A DNA stretch of 64,000 bases from RGVT01 sp037129475. GTDB lineage: Bacteria; Planctomycetota; Planctomycetia; Pirellulales; UBA1268. Location: the NCBI GenBank assembly GCA_037129475.1, contig JBAXUY010000003.1:1-64000 (forward strand), given 5' to 3'. The position numbers and the translations under genes were made by a program. This document shows, piece by piece, positions 40,371-47,873 of this stretch (position 1 is the stretch's first letter; the number at the start of each line of letters is the position of its first letter). Below the pieces are notes generated by a model, which saw only the letters and a program-made list of their open reading frames with translations, made no database searches and was not told the DNA's origin.

Positions 40371-42019
40371 GCGGACCGTGCGGACGGTGGGCATGGACGA
40401 TGGCCGTGATCGCAGCGGCTGGGCTCGCCCCGGGGGCGGCCGAGGCGCATCCTTGGCACCGGCATCGGGCGGATGAACCGGACACTGCCCACGACCACGA
40501 CGCAGAGACTGCCGCGGCCGTGTCACAGCCGGCCGATCCACGGATCATTCTCACCGCCGCGCCGCGGAAGCCCGCCAGCGACGGCATCGACATCGCCGAC
40601 GCCTTCGCCCCGTTCGAGAAGCTGAAGGCGGTCGCCACGCGCCGCGACAACAAGTGGTTTTACGTCGAATCGAACGGCATCCCTGACCATCCGTTGATGA
40701 TCGGCATCCGCACGTGGCAGCAGCAGGTGCCGCTGCCGCAGAAATACACGGGCGACAACGCGTGGCAGATTCCGCTCCAGCCGGTGCCGGCGAAGGAGCC
40801 GGCCTCGACGAAGAACCGGTTCCTCCGCGGCGCGATCGCGCTGGCGGTGAACGGCATTCCGATCTTCAATCCGCTCAACAACCGCGGCGAGGATGCGCTG
40901 GCGATCGGCGAACTCGACGATTACGGCGGCCACTGCGGCCGGGCCGACGATTACCACTACCACGTGGCTCCGCTGCACCTCGAAAAGGTCGTGGGCAAGG
41001 GGATGCCGATCGCCTACGCCCTCGACGGCTATCCCGTGTATGGCTCCACCGAGCCGGATGGCTCGCCGATGAAGCCGCTCGATGCGTGCGGCGGGCACGA
41101 GGAAGGCGACGGCGCCTACCACTACCACGCGATCGACAAGTATCCGTACCTGATTGGTGCCTTCCGCGGCGAGGTGGTCGAGCGGGATGGGCAGGTCGAT
41201 CCGCAGCCGCGGGCGGAGCCGGTACGGCCGGCGCTCGGACCGCTCCGCGGGGCCACGATCGTGGGGTTCGAGTCGCCTGCAGCCGACACCCGCAAGGTGG
41301 TCTACGAGGTGAGCGGCCGGAAGGGGTCCGTCGCCTACAACGTCGCCCAGGATGGCACAGCCGCGTTCACGTTCACCGACCCGTCGGGCCGCGTCACGAC
41401 CGAAACCTACTCGCCCCGGCAGCGCGGCCCCGGCGGCGGGCCACGCCGCGAGGGTGGCGGGCCACAGCAGCGCCCCGGCCCACCGCCACGGCCCGGTGAG
41501 CGGCCGCCTCGCGACGCGGGAGCTGGCGATCCACCGCGTTCGCAGGTTGCGCGACTCGCAGCGAAACAGATCGCCGTCACCAGCCCGGCAGTCGGCCCCG
41601 GCGGTCCATTTCCAGTGGAATACACCTGCGACGGCGCCGGGATCTCGCCGCCGGTGGAGTGGGAGGCTGGCCCGAGCGGCACGAAGTCGTATGCGCTCGC
41701 GCTCTGGCACGAGACGCCGGACAGCGTGAAGTCGTACTGGGTCGTGTACCGCATTCCGGCGAGCGTGACGAAGCTGCCAAAAGACTCGCGATCGATCGGC
41801 GTGATTGGGCTCAACGGCAAGCGACGGGCTGAGTACGACCCGATGTGTTCGAAGGGGCCCGGGCTGAAGGAGTATCACATCACCGTGTACGCCTTGTCGG
41901 CCGAGCCCCAACTGCGTCCTGAGCATGCGACCCGGGAAGCGCTGCTCGAGGTGATCGCGAAGACGGCACTCGCGGAAGGGACGCTGACCTACGCCTACGA
42001 ACGAAAGGGTCAACGGTGA
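40367..42019 (+). CDS. YHYH-domain and PEBP-domain fusion protein, secreted (550 aa)
   Basis: Signal peptide near GLAPGAAEAHPWHRHR. N-terminal half: YHYH domain (GRADDYHYHVAPLHL near 190 and GAYHYHAIDKYPYLIGAF near 248, the motif naming the family). Then a Gly/Pro/Arg-rich linker (about 350-390; GPGGGPRREGGG). C-terminal half from about 400: phosphatidylethanolamine-binding (PEBP/YbhB) fold with FPVEYTCDGAGISPPVEW and YALALWHETPDSVKSYWVVY. I know of no described function for the combination. It is coupled to both flanking sulfatases by 4-nt overlaps, so probably acts with them on the same extracellular substrate. YHYH proteins may bind metal through the His-rich motif (inference). Confidence 0.82.
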   Translation: MSGPCGRWAWTMAVIAAAGLAPGAAEAHPWHRHRADEPDTAHDHDAETAAAVSQPADPRIILTAAPRKPASDGIDIADAFAPFEKLKAVATRRDNKWFYVESNGIPDHPLMIGIRTWQQQVPLPQKYTGDNAWQIPLQPVPAKEPASTKNRFLRGAIALAVNGIPIFNPLNNRGEDALAIGELDDYGGHCGRADDYHYHVAPLHLEKVVGKGMPIAYALDGYPVYGSTEPDGSPMKPLDACGGHEEGDGAYHYHAIDKYPYLIGAFRGEVVERDGQVDPQPRAEPVRPALGPLRGATIVGFESPAADTRKVVYEVSGRKGSVAYNVAQDGTAAFTFTDPSGRVTTETYSPRQRGPGGGPRREGGGPQQRPGPPPRPGERPPRDAGAGDPPRSQVARLAAKQIAVTSPAVGPGGPFPVEYTCDGAGISPPVEWEAGPSGTKSYALALWHETPDSVKSYWVVYRIPASVTKLPKDSRSIGVIGLNGKRRAEYDPMCSKGPGLKEYHITVYALSAEPQLRPEHATREALLEVIAKTALAEGTLTYAYERKGQR

Positions 42020-43566
42020 GAGTGGTCGCACGAGTGATCCTCCTGGCAGTCGCCACCCTTGTGGCCTGGCCGGTTACTGGCCTGGCGGCCCCGCCGCGGT
42101 CCCCGAATTTCCTCGTGATCCTCATGGACGACATGGGGTGGCGCGATGTGGGCTTCATGGGCAACACGTTCGTCGAAACGCCAAACATCGACCGCCTGGC
42201 CAAGACGGGCGTCGTGTTCACGCAGTCGTATGCGAGCGCCCCGAACTGCGCGCCGACGCGGGCCTGCCTGATGTCGGGGCAATGGACGCCGCGGCACGGC
42301 ATCTACACCGTCGTCGACCCGCGGCAGCCGGCCGGATCCGCTTGGCACAAACTCGTCGGGGCGCACAGCGAATCGGAACTAGCGACGGAGGTCGTCACGC
42401 TCCCCGAGGCACTGAAATCACACGGCTACGCCACGGCGTTCGTGGGGATGTGGAACCTCGGCCGCGGCCGATCCGGCCCGCGCACACCGGGCGGCCAGGG
42501 GTTCGACACGGTCGTATTTCCCGAGAACGTCGGATTCGGGAAGGACGCCTACTTCGACGACCAGGGAAACTATCTGAGTGACCGGCTGACCGATGAGACG
42601 CTCGCGTTCGTTGCCAAGAACCGCGACCGGCCGTTCTTCGTGTATCTGGCCGACCACGCTGTCCATGCCCCCTACGACCCGAAGCCCGATCTCCTGGCGA
42701 AGTATAAGCGGAAGGCGAAGACAGACGCTGATCGCCGCAACGACCCGGCTTATGCCGCCACGATCGAGGCGGTCGATCAGAACGTGGGGCGGCTCGTTTC
42801 CGTCCTCGCCAAACTCGGCCTTGCCGACGACACCTACGTGATCTTCACGAGCGACAACGGCGGCACGCCGCAGTACACGGCGCCGCTCAATGGCAGCAAG
42901 GGCCAGCTCTACGAGGGTGGCATCCGCGTGCCGCTCGTCGTCACGGGGCCTGCCGTCGCGAAGAAGGGGGCGACGAGCGACATGCCCGTGGCGAGCATCG
43001 ATCTCTACCCGACGCTTCTCGAACTCGCGGGCGCGGCTGCGCCGCAGGGGCAGAAGCTCGACGGGGTGAGCTGGGCCGCCGTACTTCGCGGCGAGCGTCC
43101 GCCGCCGCGCGACCGCATGTTTTGGCACTTTCCGTGTTACGTTGGCAAGGCAACGCCAGCGAGTGCGATCCGCGAGGGCGAGTTCAAGCTCGTCGAGTTC
43201 TTCGAGGATGGAGGCCACGTCGAGCTCTACAACCTGCACGACGACCCCGGCGAGAAGCGCGACCTAGCCGGCAGCATGCCCGACAAGGCCCAAGCCCTCA
43301 CGACGGCACTGCACGCCTGGCAGCAGGAAACGCGGGCCGCCATCCCGAACACCCAGAACCCGGCCTACGACCCCGCGGCCGAGCGGCCGCGGGGAGGTGG
43401 AGGCAACGGCGGCCGCGAACGTGATCGACGACCGCGAAAACAGGGTTCAGCCGCCGTAGGCGGACGCCGTGGTGGACCGGGCCAGATCGGCCTCGAGCGG
43501 CCGGTGCGGTCGGATGCCGAGCGCCGCGAGTTCGCCGTGGTAGGCCCGCACACCCTCCCCGGCTGA
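42016..43566 (+). CDS. Sulfatase-family protein with altered active site (516 aa)
   Basis: Secreted sulfatase fold: signal peptide ending TGLAAPP, FLVILMDDMGWRD, formylglycine site APNCAPTRACLMSG with Cys78, FTSDNGG, and NGSKGQLYEGGIRVP with its Lys. However the segment that is normally GKWHLG reads GMWNLG (Met145, Asn147), so the Lys and His that stabilise the sulfate ester are both replaced. GTG start overlaps the previous stop by 4 nt. The chain is unusually long: after a Gly/Arg-rich tail (about 456-475) it runs 40 codons into the convergent aldolase gene. Either a neofunctionalised or inactive sulfatase. Confidence 0.85.
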   Translation: MRVVARVILLAVATLVAWPVTGLAAPPRSPNFLVILMDDMGWRDVGFMGNTFVETPNIDRLAKTGVVFTQSYASAPNCAPTRACLMSGQWTPRHGIYTVVDPRQPAGSAWHKLVGAHSESELATEVVTLPEALKSHGYATAFVGMWNLGRGRSGPRTPGGQGFDTVVFPENVGFGKDAYFDDQGNYLSDRLTDETLAFVAKNRDRPFFVYLADHAVHAPYDPKPDLLAKYKRKAKTDADRRNDPAYAATIEAVDQNVGRLVSVLAKLGLADDTYVIFTSDNGGTPQYTAPLNGSKGQLYEGGIRVPLVVTGPAVAKKGATSDMPVASIDLYPTLLELAGAAAPQGQKLDGVSWAAVLRGERPPPRDRMFWHFPCYVGKATPASAIREGEFKLVEFFEDGGHVELYNLHDDPGEKRDLAGSMPDKAQALTTALHAWQQETRAAIPNTQNPAYDPAAERPRGGGGNGGRERDRRPRKQGSAAVGGRRGGPGQIGLERPVRSDAERREFAVVGPHTLPG

Positions 43567-44517
43567 CACGTCACCGTCGGCCACCGCCCGCAGGATCTTT
43601 ACGAACGCCAGTTGGTGTTCGGCGGCGTTGATCTTGCGTCCGAAGAGGGCCACCCGGGCGCCGTGCCGCTTCGCGTCGGCGACGAGGCCGAAGGCATCGT
43701 GGGTCGTACCCGCCCCGCCGCCGAGGATTCCGACGACGACGGAACGGTCGTAGGCGGCGAGCTGCTCGGTGACCTCGGGCCCGAGAAACGGAATCTTGAG
43801 AAAGATCGGCCGTCCGGCACGCGGCACGCCGGCAAGCAAACGCGCCACGTGGTCGGCGAGGAAGCGGGCGACGTCCTTCGGTTTCTCACCGGCCGGCCGG
43901 CCCGGCACCCGGTCGAGCGCATTCGGAAAGAACACTTCGAGAAAGTGCCGGAAGCCCGCGCGCTCGGCCTCGATCCGAAACGCCTTGTAGGCCTCGAGCA
44001 TCGCCCGGTCGAGCGCGGCGTCGTCGTTGAGCGTGAGCGAGAACAAGCCGAGGTTCGCGCCGCGGTCGGGCTCGGCATGCGAGCCGTCAATGCGTCCGGT
44101 GCGAGCCTGGGCGATCGTCGTCGTGGAGAAGGGCAGGGCAGGCTGCCGGGTGTAGCTGCCGGTGCCGGCGGCGAGCCAGATGTCGGTGGTGTCGTTCATC
44201 CGCACGGCGGGCGTGACGGCCGTGCCGGCGAAGATATTTTCTTCGATCGCGATCACCTCGCTCGTGCTCGCGCTCATGAGCATGATGTCGACGAGCCCCT
44301 GCCGCACGAGGGCCCGGATGTTGTCGCGGTAGTTGCTGATCGAGCGAAACGGCCCGCGGTTGGCGACGCCGCCGGGAGCCAGTCCGGGGGCCGCGAGGCC
44401 AAACGCCATGTCGGCGTCTTTCGCATCGGCCAGGATAAAGTCGCGGCAGCCGGGATCCGCCACGATCCGGGCGAGTTTCAGGTCGAGCGATTTCTGCGCG
44501 GGTTTCATGGTCGCCAT
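43447..44517 (-). CDS. Class I aldolase-like protein, DeoC/LacD type (356 aa)
   Basis: TIM-barrel protein resembling the DeoC/LacD aldolase superfamily: ILADAKDADMAFGLAAPG near the N terminus, IFLKIPFLGPEVTEQLAAY with a candidate Schiff-base Lys near 240, VVGILGGGAGTTHDAFGLVADA, and RVALFGRKINAAEHQLAFV. Probably cleaves a phosphorylated keto-deoxy or deoxy sugar. Divergent from xylA over a 141-bp gap with a strong palindrome, so probably controlled together with it. Its last 40 codons overlap the 3' end of the sulfatase antisense. Family call moderate; the exact substrate is unknown. Confidence 0.6.
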   Translation of the reverse strand: MATMKPAQKSLDLKLARIVADPGCRDFILADAKDADMAFGLAAPGLAPGGVANRGPFRSISNYRDNIRALVRQGLVDIMLMSASTSEVIAIEENIFAGTAVTPAVRMNDTTDIWLAAGTGSYTRQPALPFSTTTIAQARTGRIDGSHAEPDRGANLGLFSLTLNDDAALDRAMLEAYKAFRIEAERAGFRHFLEVFFPNALDRVPGRPAGEKPKDVARFLADHVARLLAGVPRAGRPIFLKIPFLGPEVTEQLAAYDRSVVVGILGGGAGTTHDAFGLVADAKRHGARVALFGRKINAAEHQLAFVKILRAVADGDVSAGEGVRAYHGELAALGIRPHRPLEADLARSTTASAYGG

Positions 44518-44563
44518 GCTACCGCGGCCCTGCCGGGCCTCGTGGGCGATCTGCTATGACGCG

Positions 44564-44579
44564 TAACGTTTTTACGTTA
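44564..44579. promoter_or_regulatory. Palindromic operator candidate between aldolase and xylA
   Basis: TAACGT (44564-44569), TTTT, ACGTTA (44574-44579): a perfect 6-bp inverted repeat in the only AT-rich stretch of the divergent promoter region. The centre is 47 bp from the aldolase start and about 87 bp from xylA. It could be the binding site of the adjacent XylR-type regulator. Confidence 0.45.
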
Positions 44580-44658
44580 TTCGGTAAAACGGGGCGGGTA
44601 CGGTGAGGGCCTGCGGCGGACGTGCTGCCGCATCACCACCACCGCAAGGACCCGTCGC

Positions 44659-45696
44659 ATGGCAGCCTCGTCGTATCGCTTCTCGATCGGCCCCTGGAAC
44701 CTTGGCCAGGGAGCCGACCCGTTCGGCCCACCCGTGCGGCCCGCCGTGCCCTTCGACCAAGTGCTCGACACGGCGGTGAGTCTCGGCTTCGAGGGCATCC
44801 AGTTTCACGACGACGACGCGGTGCCCGACCTCGAGACGCTCGCGCCTGCCCAGATCGTGAAGCACGCCGAGGCGATGCGGAAGCGGCTCGCCGACCGGGG
44901 CCTCGTGGCAGAGTTTGTGGCGCCGCGGCTCTGGGAGCATGCCCGCGGCATCGACGGCGGCTACACCTCGAACGACTCCGCCGCGCGGACCTGGGCGATC
45001 GAGCGGTCGAAGCGGGCCGTGGACGTGGCCCTGGCCCTCGGCACCGACCTGATCGTGATGTGGCCGGCCCGCGAGGGCACGGCCGTGCGGGAGAGCAAGA
45101 ATCCGATCGAGGCCTCGCGGCAGATGCTCGCGGCGATCGACGCGATCCTCGGGGCCCATCCCCGTGCACGGATCGCGATCGAGCCCAAGCCGAACGAGCC
45201 GGTCGATCACGCGTTCGTCCCCACGATCGGCCATGCGCTGGCGCTCGGCGCCCGCTCCGCCGACCCGGCCCGCGTGGGTGTGCTCATCGAAAGCGCCCAC
45301 GCGACCCTCGCCGGCCTCGACGCCTCCGACGAGATGGGATTCGCGCTCGCCGCCGGCAAGCTCTGGAGCGTGCACCTGAACGACCAGAACGGCCTCAAGT
45401 TCGACCAAGACAAGGTCTTCGGGGCGGCGAACCTCCGTGGCGCATTCGACCAGGTGCGGGTGCTCGAGGCGGCGGGCTACGGTGCATCGGGTGCATTCGT
45501 CGGCTTCGACGTCAAGGCACAGCGCACGCAGCCGGCCGACAAGGCCACCGCTCACCTCGCCACGAGCAAGGCGATCTTCCTGAAGCTCGTCGACAAGGTC
45601 CGCTCGTATCCCACGCAAGTCGCCGAGCAGTGCATCCTCGCCCGTGACTACGAGGCCCTCGAGCGGCTCGTCCTCGAGCATCTCCTCTCCGCGTAG
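44659..45696 (+). CDS. xylA: Xylose isomerase, short actinobacterial type (345 aa)
   Basis: Interconverts D-xylose and D-xylulose. Though shorter than usual (about 388), every functional residue can be placed: His50/Asp53 in GIQFHDDDAVP, Glu175 and Lys177 in IAIEPKPNEPVDHAFVPTIGHALA, Glu211/His214 in VLIESAHATLAGL, Asp242 in VHLNDQNGLKFDQDKVFG with Asp249/Asp251, and Asp284 in VGFDVKAQRT. ATG 44659. It is followed after 10 nt by the xylR-type regulator and probably co-transcribed. No xylulokinase appears in the window. A fragment of a related xylA is found at 47731. Confidence 0.9.
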   Translation: MAASSYRFSIGPWNLGQGADPFGPPVRPAVPFDQVLDTAVSLGFEGIQFHDDDAVPDLETLAPAQIVKHAEAMRKRLADRGLVAEFVAPRLWEHARGIDGGYTSNDSAARTWAIERSKRAVDVALALGTDLIVMWPAREGTAVRESKNPIEASRQMLAAIDAILGAHPRARIAIEPKPNEPVDHAFVPTIGHALALGARSADPARVGVLIESAHATLAGLDASDEMGFALAAGKLWSVHLNDQNGLKFDQDKVFGAANLRGAFDQVRVLEAAGYGASGAFVGFDVKAQRTQPADKATAHLATSKAIFLKLVDKVRSYPTQVAEQCILARDYEALERLVLEHLLSA

Positions 45697-45706
45697 GACA
45701 CCGACC

Positions 45707-46897
45707 ATGACGGCCAGGGACGTGCCTGATGGAACGAAGCCACCGCTGGTTGCGGTGATCCTCGATGCCGCGCGGCCATACGACCGGCTGATCATCGGCG
45801 GTGTCGCCCAGTATGCGCGGGAGCACGGGCGTTGGAGCCTCTACGTGGAGGAGGACCCGCTCGAAAAACTTCCCGATCTCAAACGCTGGCACGGGGAGGG
45901 CGTGATCGCCAATTTTGACGACCGCCGGGTGGCCGCTGCGATTCGCGACCTGGGGATCCCTGTCGTAGGCGTGGGCGGCGGCTACGGCTGGTATGACGGG
46001 GCATCGCGCATTCCCTACGTCTACACCGACAACGAAGCGATCGGCCGTCTGGGTGCGGACCACCTGCTGGCGTGCGGATTCGAGCAGCTCGCATTCTGTG
46101 GGTACCCGAAATCGACTATCGCCGGCTGGTCGGCGGAGCGGGCTGATGCATTCCGTTCCGTGGCCGACGCACGCGGACGCCCGTGCCATGTCTTCACCGG
46201 CCGCGTCGGCATGGCCCGACGGTGGGAGGAGATGCAGGCGGAGTTGCGCGATTGGCTCGCGAATCTTCCGAAGCCGGTCGGCCTGATGGCGTGCAACGAC
46301 GTCCGGGCCCGTCACGTTTTGGAGGCCTGCCGCGGTGCGGGGTTCCGGGTGCCGCACGACGTGGCCGTGATCGGGGTCGACAACGACGAGATGATCTGCG
46401 ACCTCACCGACCCACCGCTCTCGAGCGTCGATCAGTCGGCCCGACGGATCGGCTACGAGGCGGCGGCGCTTCTCGACAAACTCATGCTCGGTGCGGCAGT
46501 GGCCGAACGCCGCGTGGTCGTGCCACCGATCGGCGTCGTCGCCAGGACGTCCACCGACACCCTCGCGACCGACGATGCGGAGGTGGTGCAGGCGCTCCAG
46601 TCGCTCCGCGTCGATCCCTGGCACAAGCCTCGCGTGGATGAACTCGCAGCGGCTGCTGGGATCTCGCGGTCAAGCCTCGAAAACCGCTTTCGGGCCGCGG
46701 TCGGCCGCTCGATCCACGAAGAGCATGTGCGGCTGCGGCTGGCTGGCACGCGGAAGCTGATCGTAGAGACCGACCTGCCGCTGAAGGCTGTCGCCATACG
46801 GGCGGGGTTTCCGTCGCTGCAATACATGACAACGTTCGTGCGGCGGCACACGGGCCTCACCCCGGCAAGGCTACGTGCCGTCGAGCGGGCCCGGTGA
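45707..46897 (+). CDS. xylR: XylR-type regulator: LacI-like sensor plus AraC HTH (396 aa)
   Basis: Transcription factor resembling E. coli XylR (392 aa): an N-terminal periplasmic-binding-protein-like sugar sensor (PPLVAVILDAARPYDRLIIGG, LMACNDVRARHVLEACRG, VAVIGVDNDEMICDLTDPPLSSVDQ) and a C-terminal AraC DNA-binding domain (HKPRVDELAAAAGISRSSLENRF; PLKAVAIRAGFPSLQYMTTFVRRHTGLTPARLR). ATG at 45707 is 10 nt after the xylA stop, so an operon. Probably activates xylA in response to xylose; the palindrome at 44564-44579 is a candidate site. Confidence 0.9.
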   Translation: MTARDVPDGTKPPLVAVILDAARPYDRLIIGGVAQYAREHGRWSLYVEEDPLEKLPDLKRWHGEGVIANFDDRRVAAAIRDLGIPVVGVGGGYGWYDGASRIPYVYTDNEAIGRLGADHLLACGFEQLAFCGYPKSTIAGWSAERADAFRSVADARGRPCHVFTGRVGMARRWEEMQAELRDWLANLPKPVGLMACNDVRARHVLEACRGAGFRVPHDVAVIGVDNDEMICDLTDPPLSSVDQSARRIGYEAAALLDKLMLGAAVAERRVVVPPIGVVARTSTDTLATDDAEVVQALQSLRVDPWHKPRVDELAAAAGISRSSLENRFRAAVGRSIHEEHVRLRLAGTRKLIVETDLPLKAVAIRAGFPSLQYMTTFVRRHTGLTPARLRAVERAR

Positions 46898-46908
46898 CGA
46901 GGCGGGCG

Positions 46909-46932
46909 GCCTGCCGGCCCAGTACGGCAGGC
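46909..46932. terminator. Hairpin between convergent xylR and methyltransferase genes
   Basis: GCCTGCCG (46909-46916), loop GCCCAGTA, CGGCAGGC (46925-46932): a perfect 8-bp GC-rich stem in the 54-bp gap between the convergent genes. No T-run follows on either strand, so if it terminates, it does so imperfectly or with Rho. Confidence 0.4.
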
Positions 46933-46951
46933 CAGTACGGTCTGCCGACGG

Positions 46952-47626
46952 TCAGTGAAACTGATACAGCGTCGTCACGATCACGCCGCCATGTTCCGGC
47001 ACGGCGCAGAGCTGCCGCCGGGCAACGGCCGGAAGGTTAAAAGGTGGCTGCATGAGATCGACGCCGCTGCCCAAGCCCAGCCGAGTGTGGCCTCCGGTCG
47101 GCCTATCGATGTTGGGCGTGAACCGCTCCGCGGCAGGCAGGTGTTCGGTGCAGATCAGATATCGGCAACTGAGAGGAATGGCAGTCGCGAAACGGGCGAT
47201 GCACTCGTTGGAGAGGTGCTGAAGCACCTGTCGCACCATTCCGACGTCTGCCCGGGGCAGGGGATCACGGCTGATGTCGAGCTTCCGAAAATCGACGTTG
47301 AAGTGCTGAAACCTTGCCCTGTGGTGGTCGATCATCGGCCCGACCACGTCGCAGGCGGTGTAGTGGTCGAACAGATGTCGGATGCGCGAGCCCACGAAAA
47401 AGTCACCGCAGCCAAGATCCAACCCGTTCGGCTTGAACGGCAACGACCGCACGAACGCCTCGACACTCGCGATATACGGCTCGACGATGGCCGGATCACG
47501 CGACCCACTGCCGGAGAAATATCGGTCCTGAGGATCGGGCGACCGTCCCCAGTGGCCGTGCGCATAGATCCTCGTGAAGATTGTTTCGTTCGAGGAACGG
47601 TCGGGAGAGTGGCTTGGGGCGTTCAC
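46952..47626 (-). CDS. Class I SAM-dependent methyltransferase (about 224 aa)
   Basis: Contains the SAM-binding signature NGLDLGCGDFFVGSRIRHLF, a later acidic residue ending beta2 in HYTACDVVGPMI, and DVGMVRQVLQHLSNECIARF (a typical motif 3 followed by helix). The C-terminal part is GLGSGVDLMQPPF and VIVTTLYQFH. The start is uncertain: GTG at 47624-47626 (VNAPSHSPD) is chosen because the frame upstream to 47923 runs through the xylA/xylR remnant and has no domain; no convincing ribosome site precedes any candidate. Substrate unknown; context gives no clue. Confidence 0.6.
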   Translation of the reverse strand: MNAPSHSPDRSSNETIFTRIYAHGHWGRSPDPQDRYFSGSGSRDPAIVEPYIASVEAFVRSLPFKPNGLDLGCGDFFVGSRIRHLFDHYTACDVVGPMIDHHRARFQHFNVDFRKLDISRDPLPRADVGMVRQVLQHLSNECIARFATAIPLSCRYLICTEHLPAAERFTPNIDRPTGGHTRLGLGSGVDLMQPPFNLPAVARRQLCAVPEHGGVIVTTLYQFH

Positions 47627-47730
47627 TGGAATCAATGAGAACTGCGAACTGGCTCGTATAACGCAATCTATCCTCCGGGCCGGCCGAGAGCTGCGCGGGG
47701 CGAAGCCAGGGACGTAAATAAACCCGCCCA

Positions 47731-47845
47731 GGACCTCGGCTGGGGAGCCGACCCGTTCGGCCCGCCGTGCCGTTCGACCACGTTCGTCCGCCGTCATACC
47801 GGCCTCACGGCAGCGCGGCTCCGCGCGGTCGACTGTAGCCGGTAA
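47731..47845 (+). pseudogene. Vestigial xylA 5' fragment fused to xylR 3' fragment
   Basis: Reading 47732-47845 gives DLGWGADPFGPPCRS then TTFVRRHTGLTAARLRAVDCSR and a stop. The first part matches XylA residues 14-27 (NLGQGADPFGPPVR); at DNA level the match continues to TTCGACCA of xylA with an internal 13-bp deletion. The second part matches the last 22 residues of XylR, 18 identical. No start codon or ribosome site precedes it. It is a scar of a diverged second xylA-xylR copy from which nearly all of both genes was deleted. Orientation matches the intact pair. Confidence 0.8.
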
Positions 47846-47873
47846 ACCCCCTTCGGCCAGACCGCCCTGCCAA

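Noticed and set aside
32153..46897. Bacterial microcompartment for fucose/rhamnose, known in planctomycetes with nearby aldolases
   Set aside because: No BMC shell proteins, EutN-like pentamers or CoA-acylating aldehyde dehydrogenases are encoded here.
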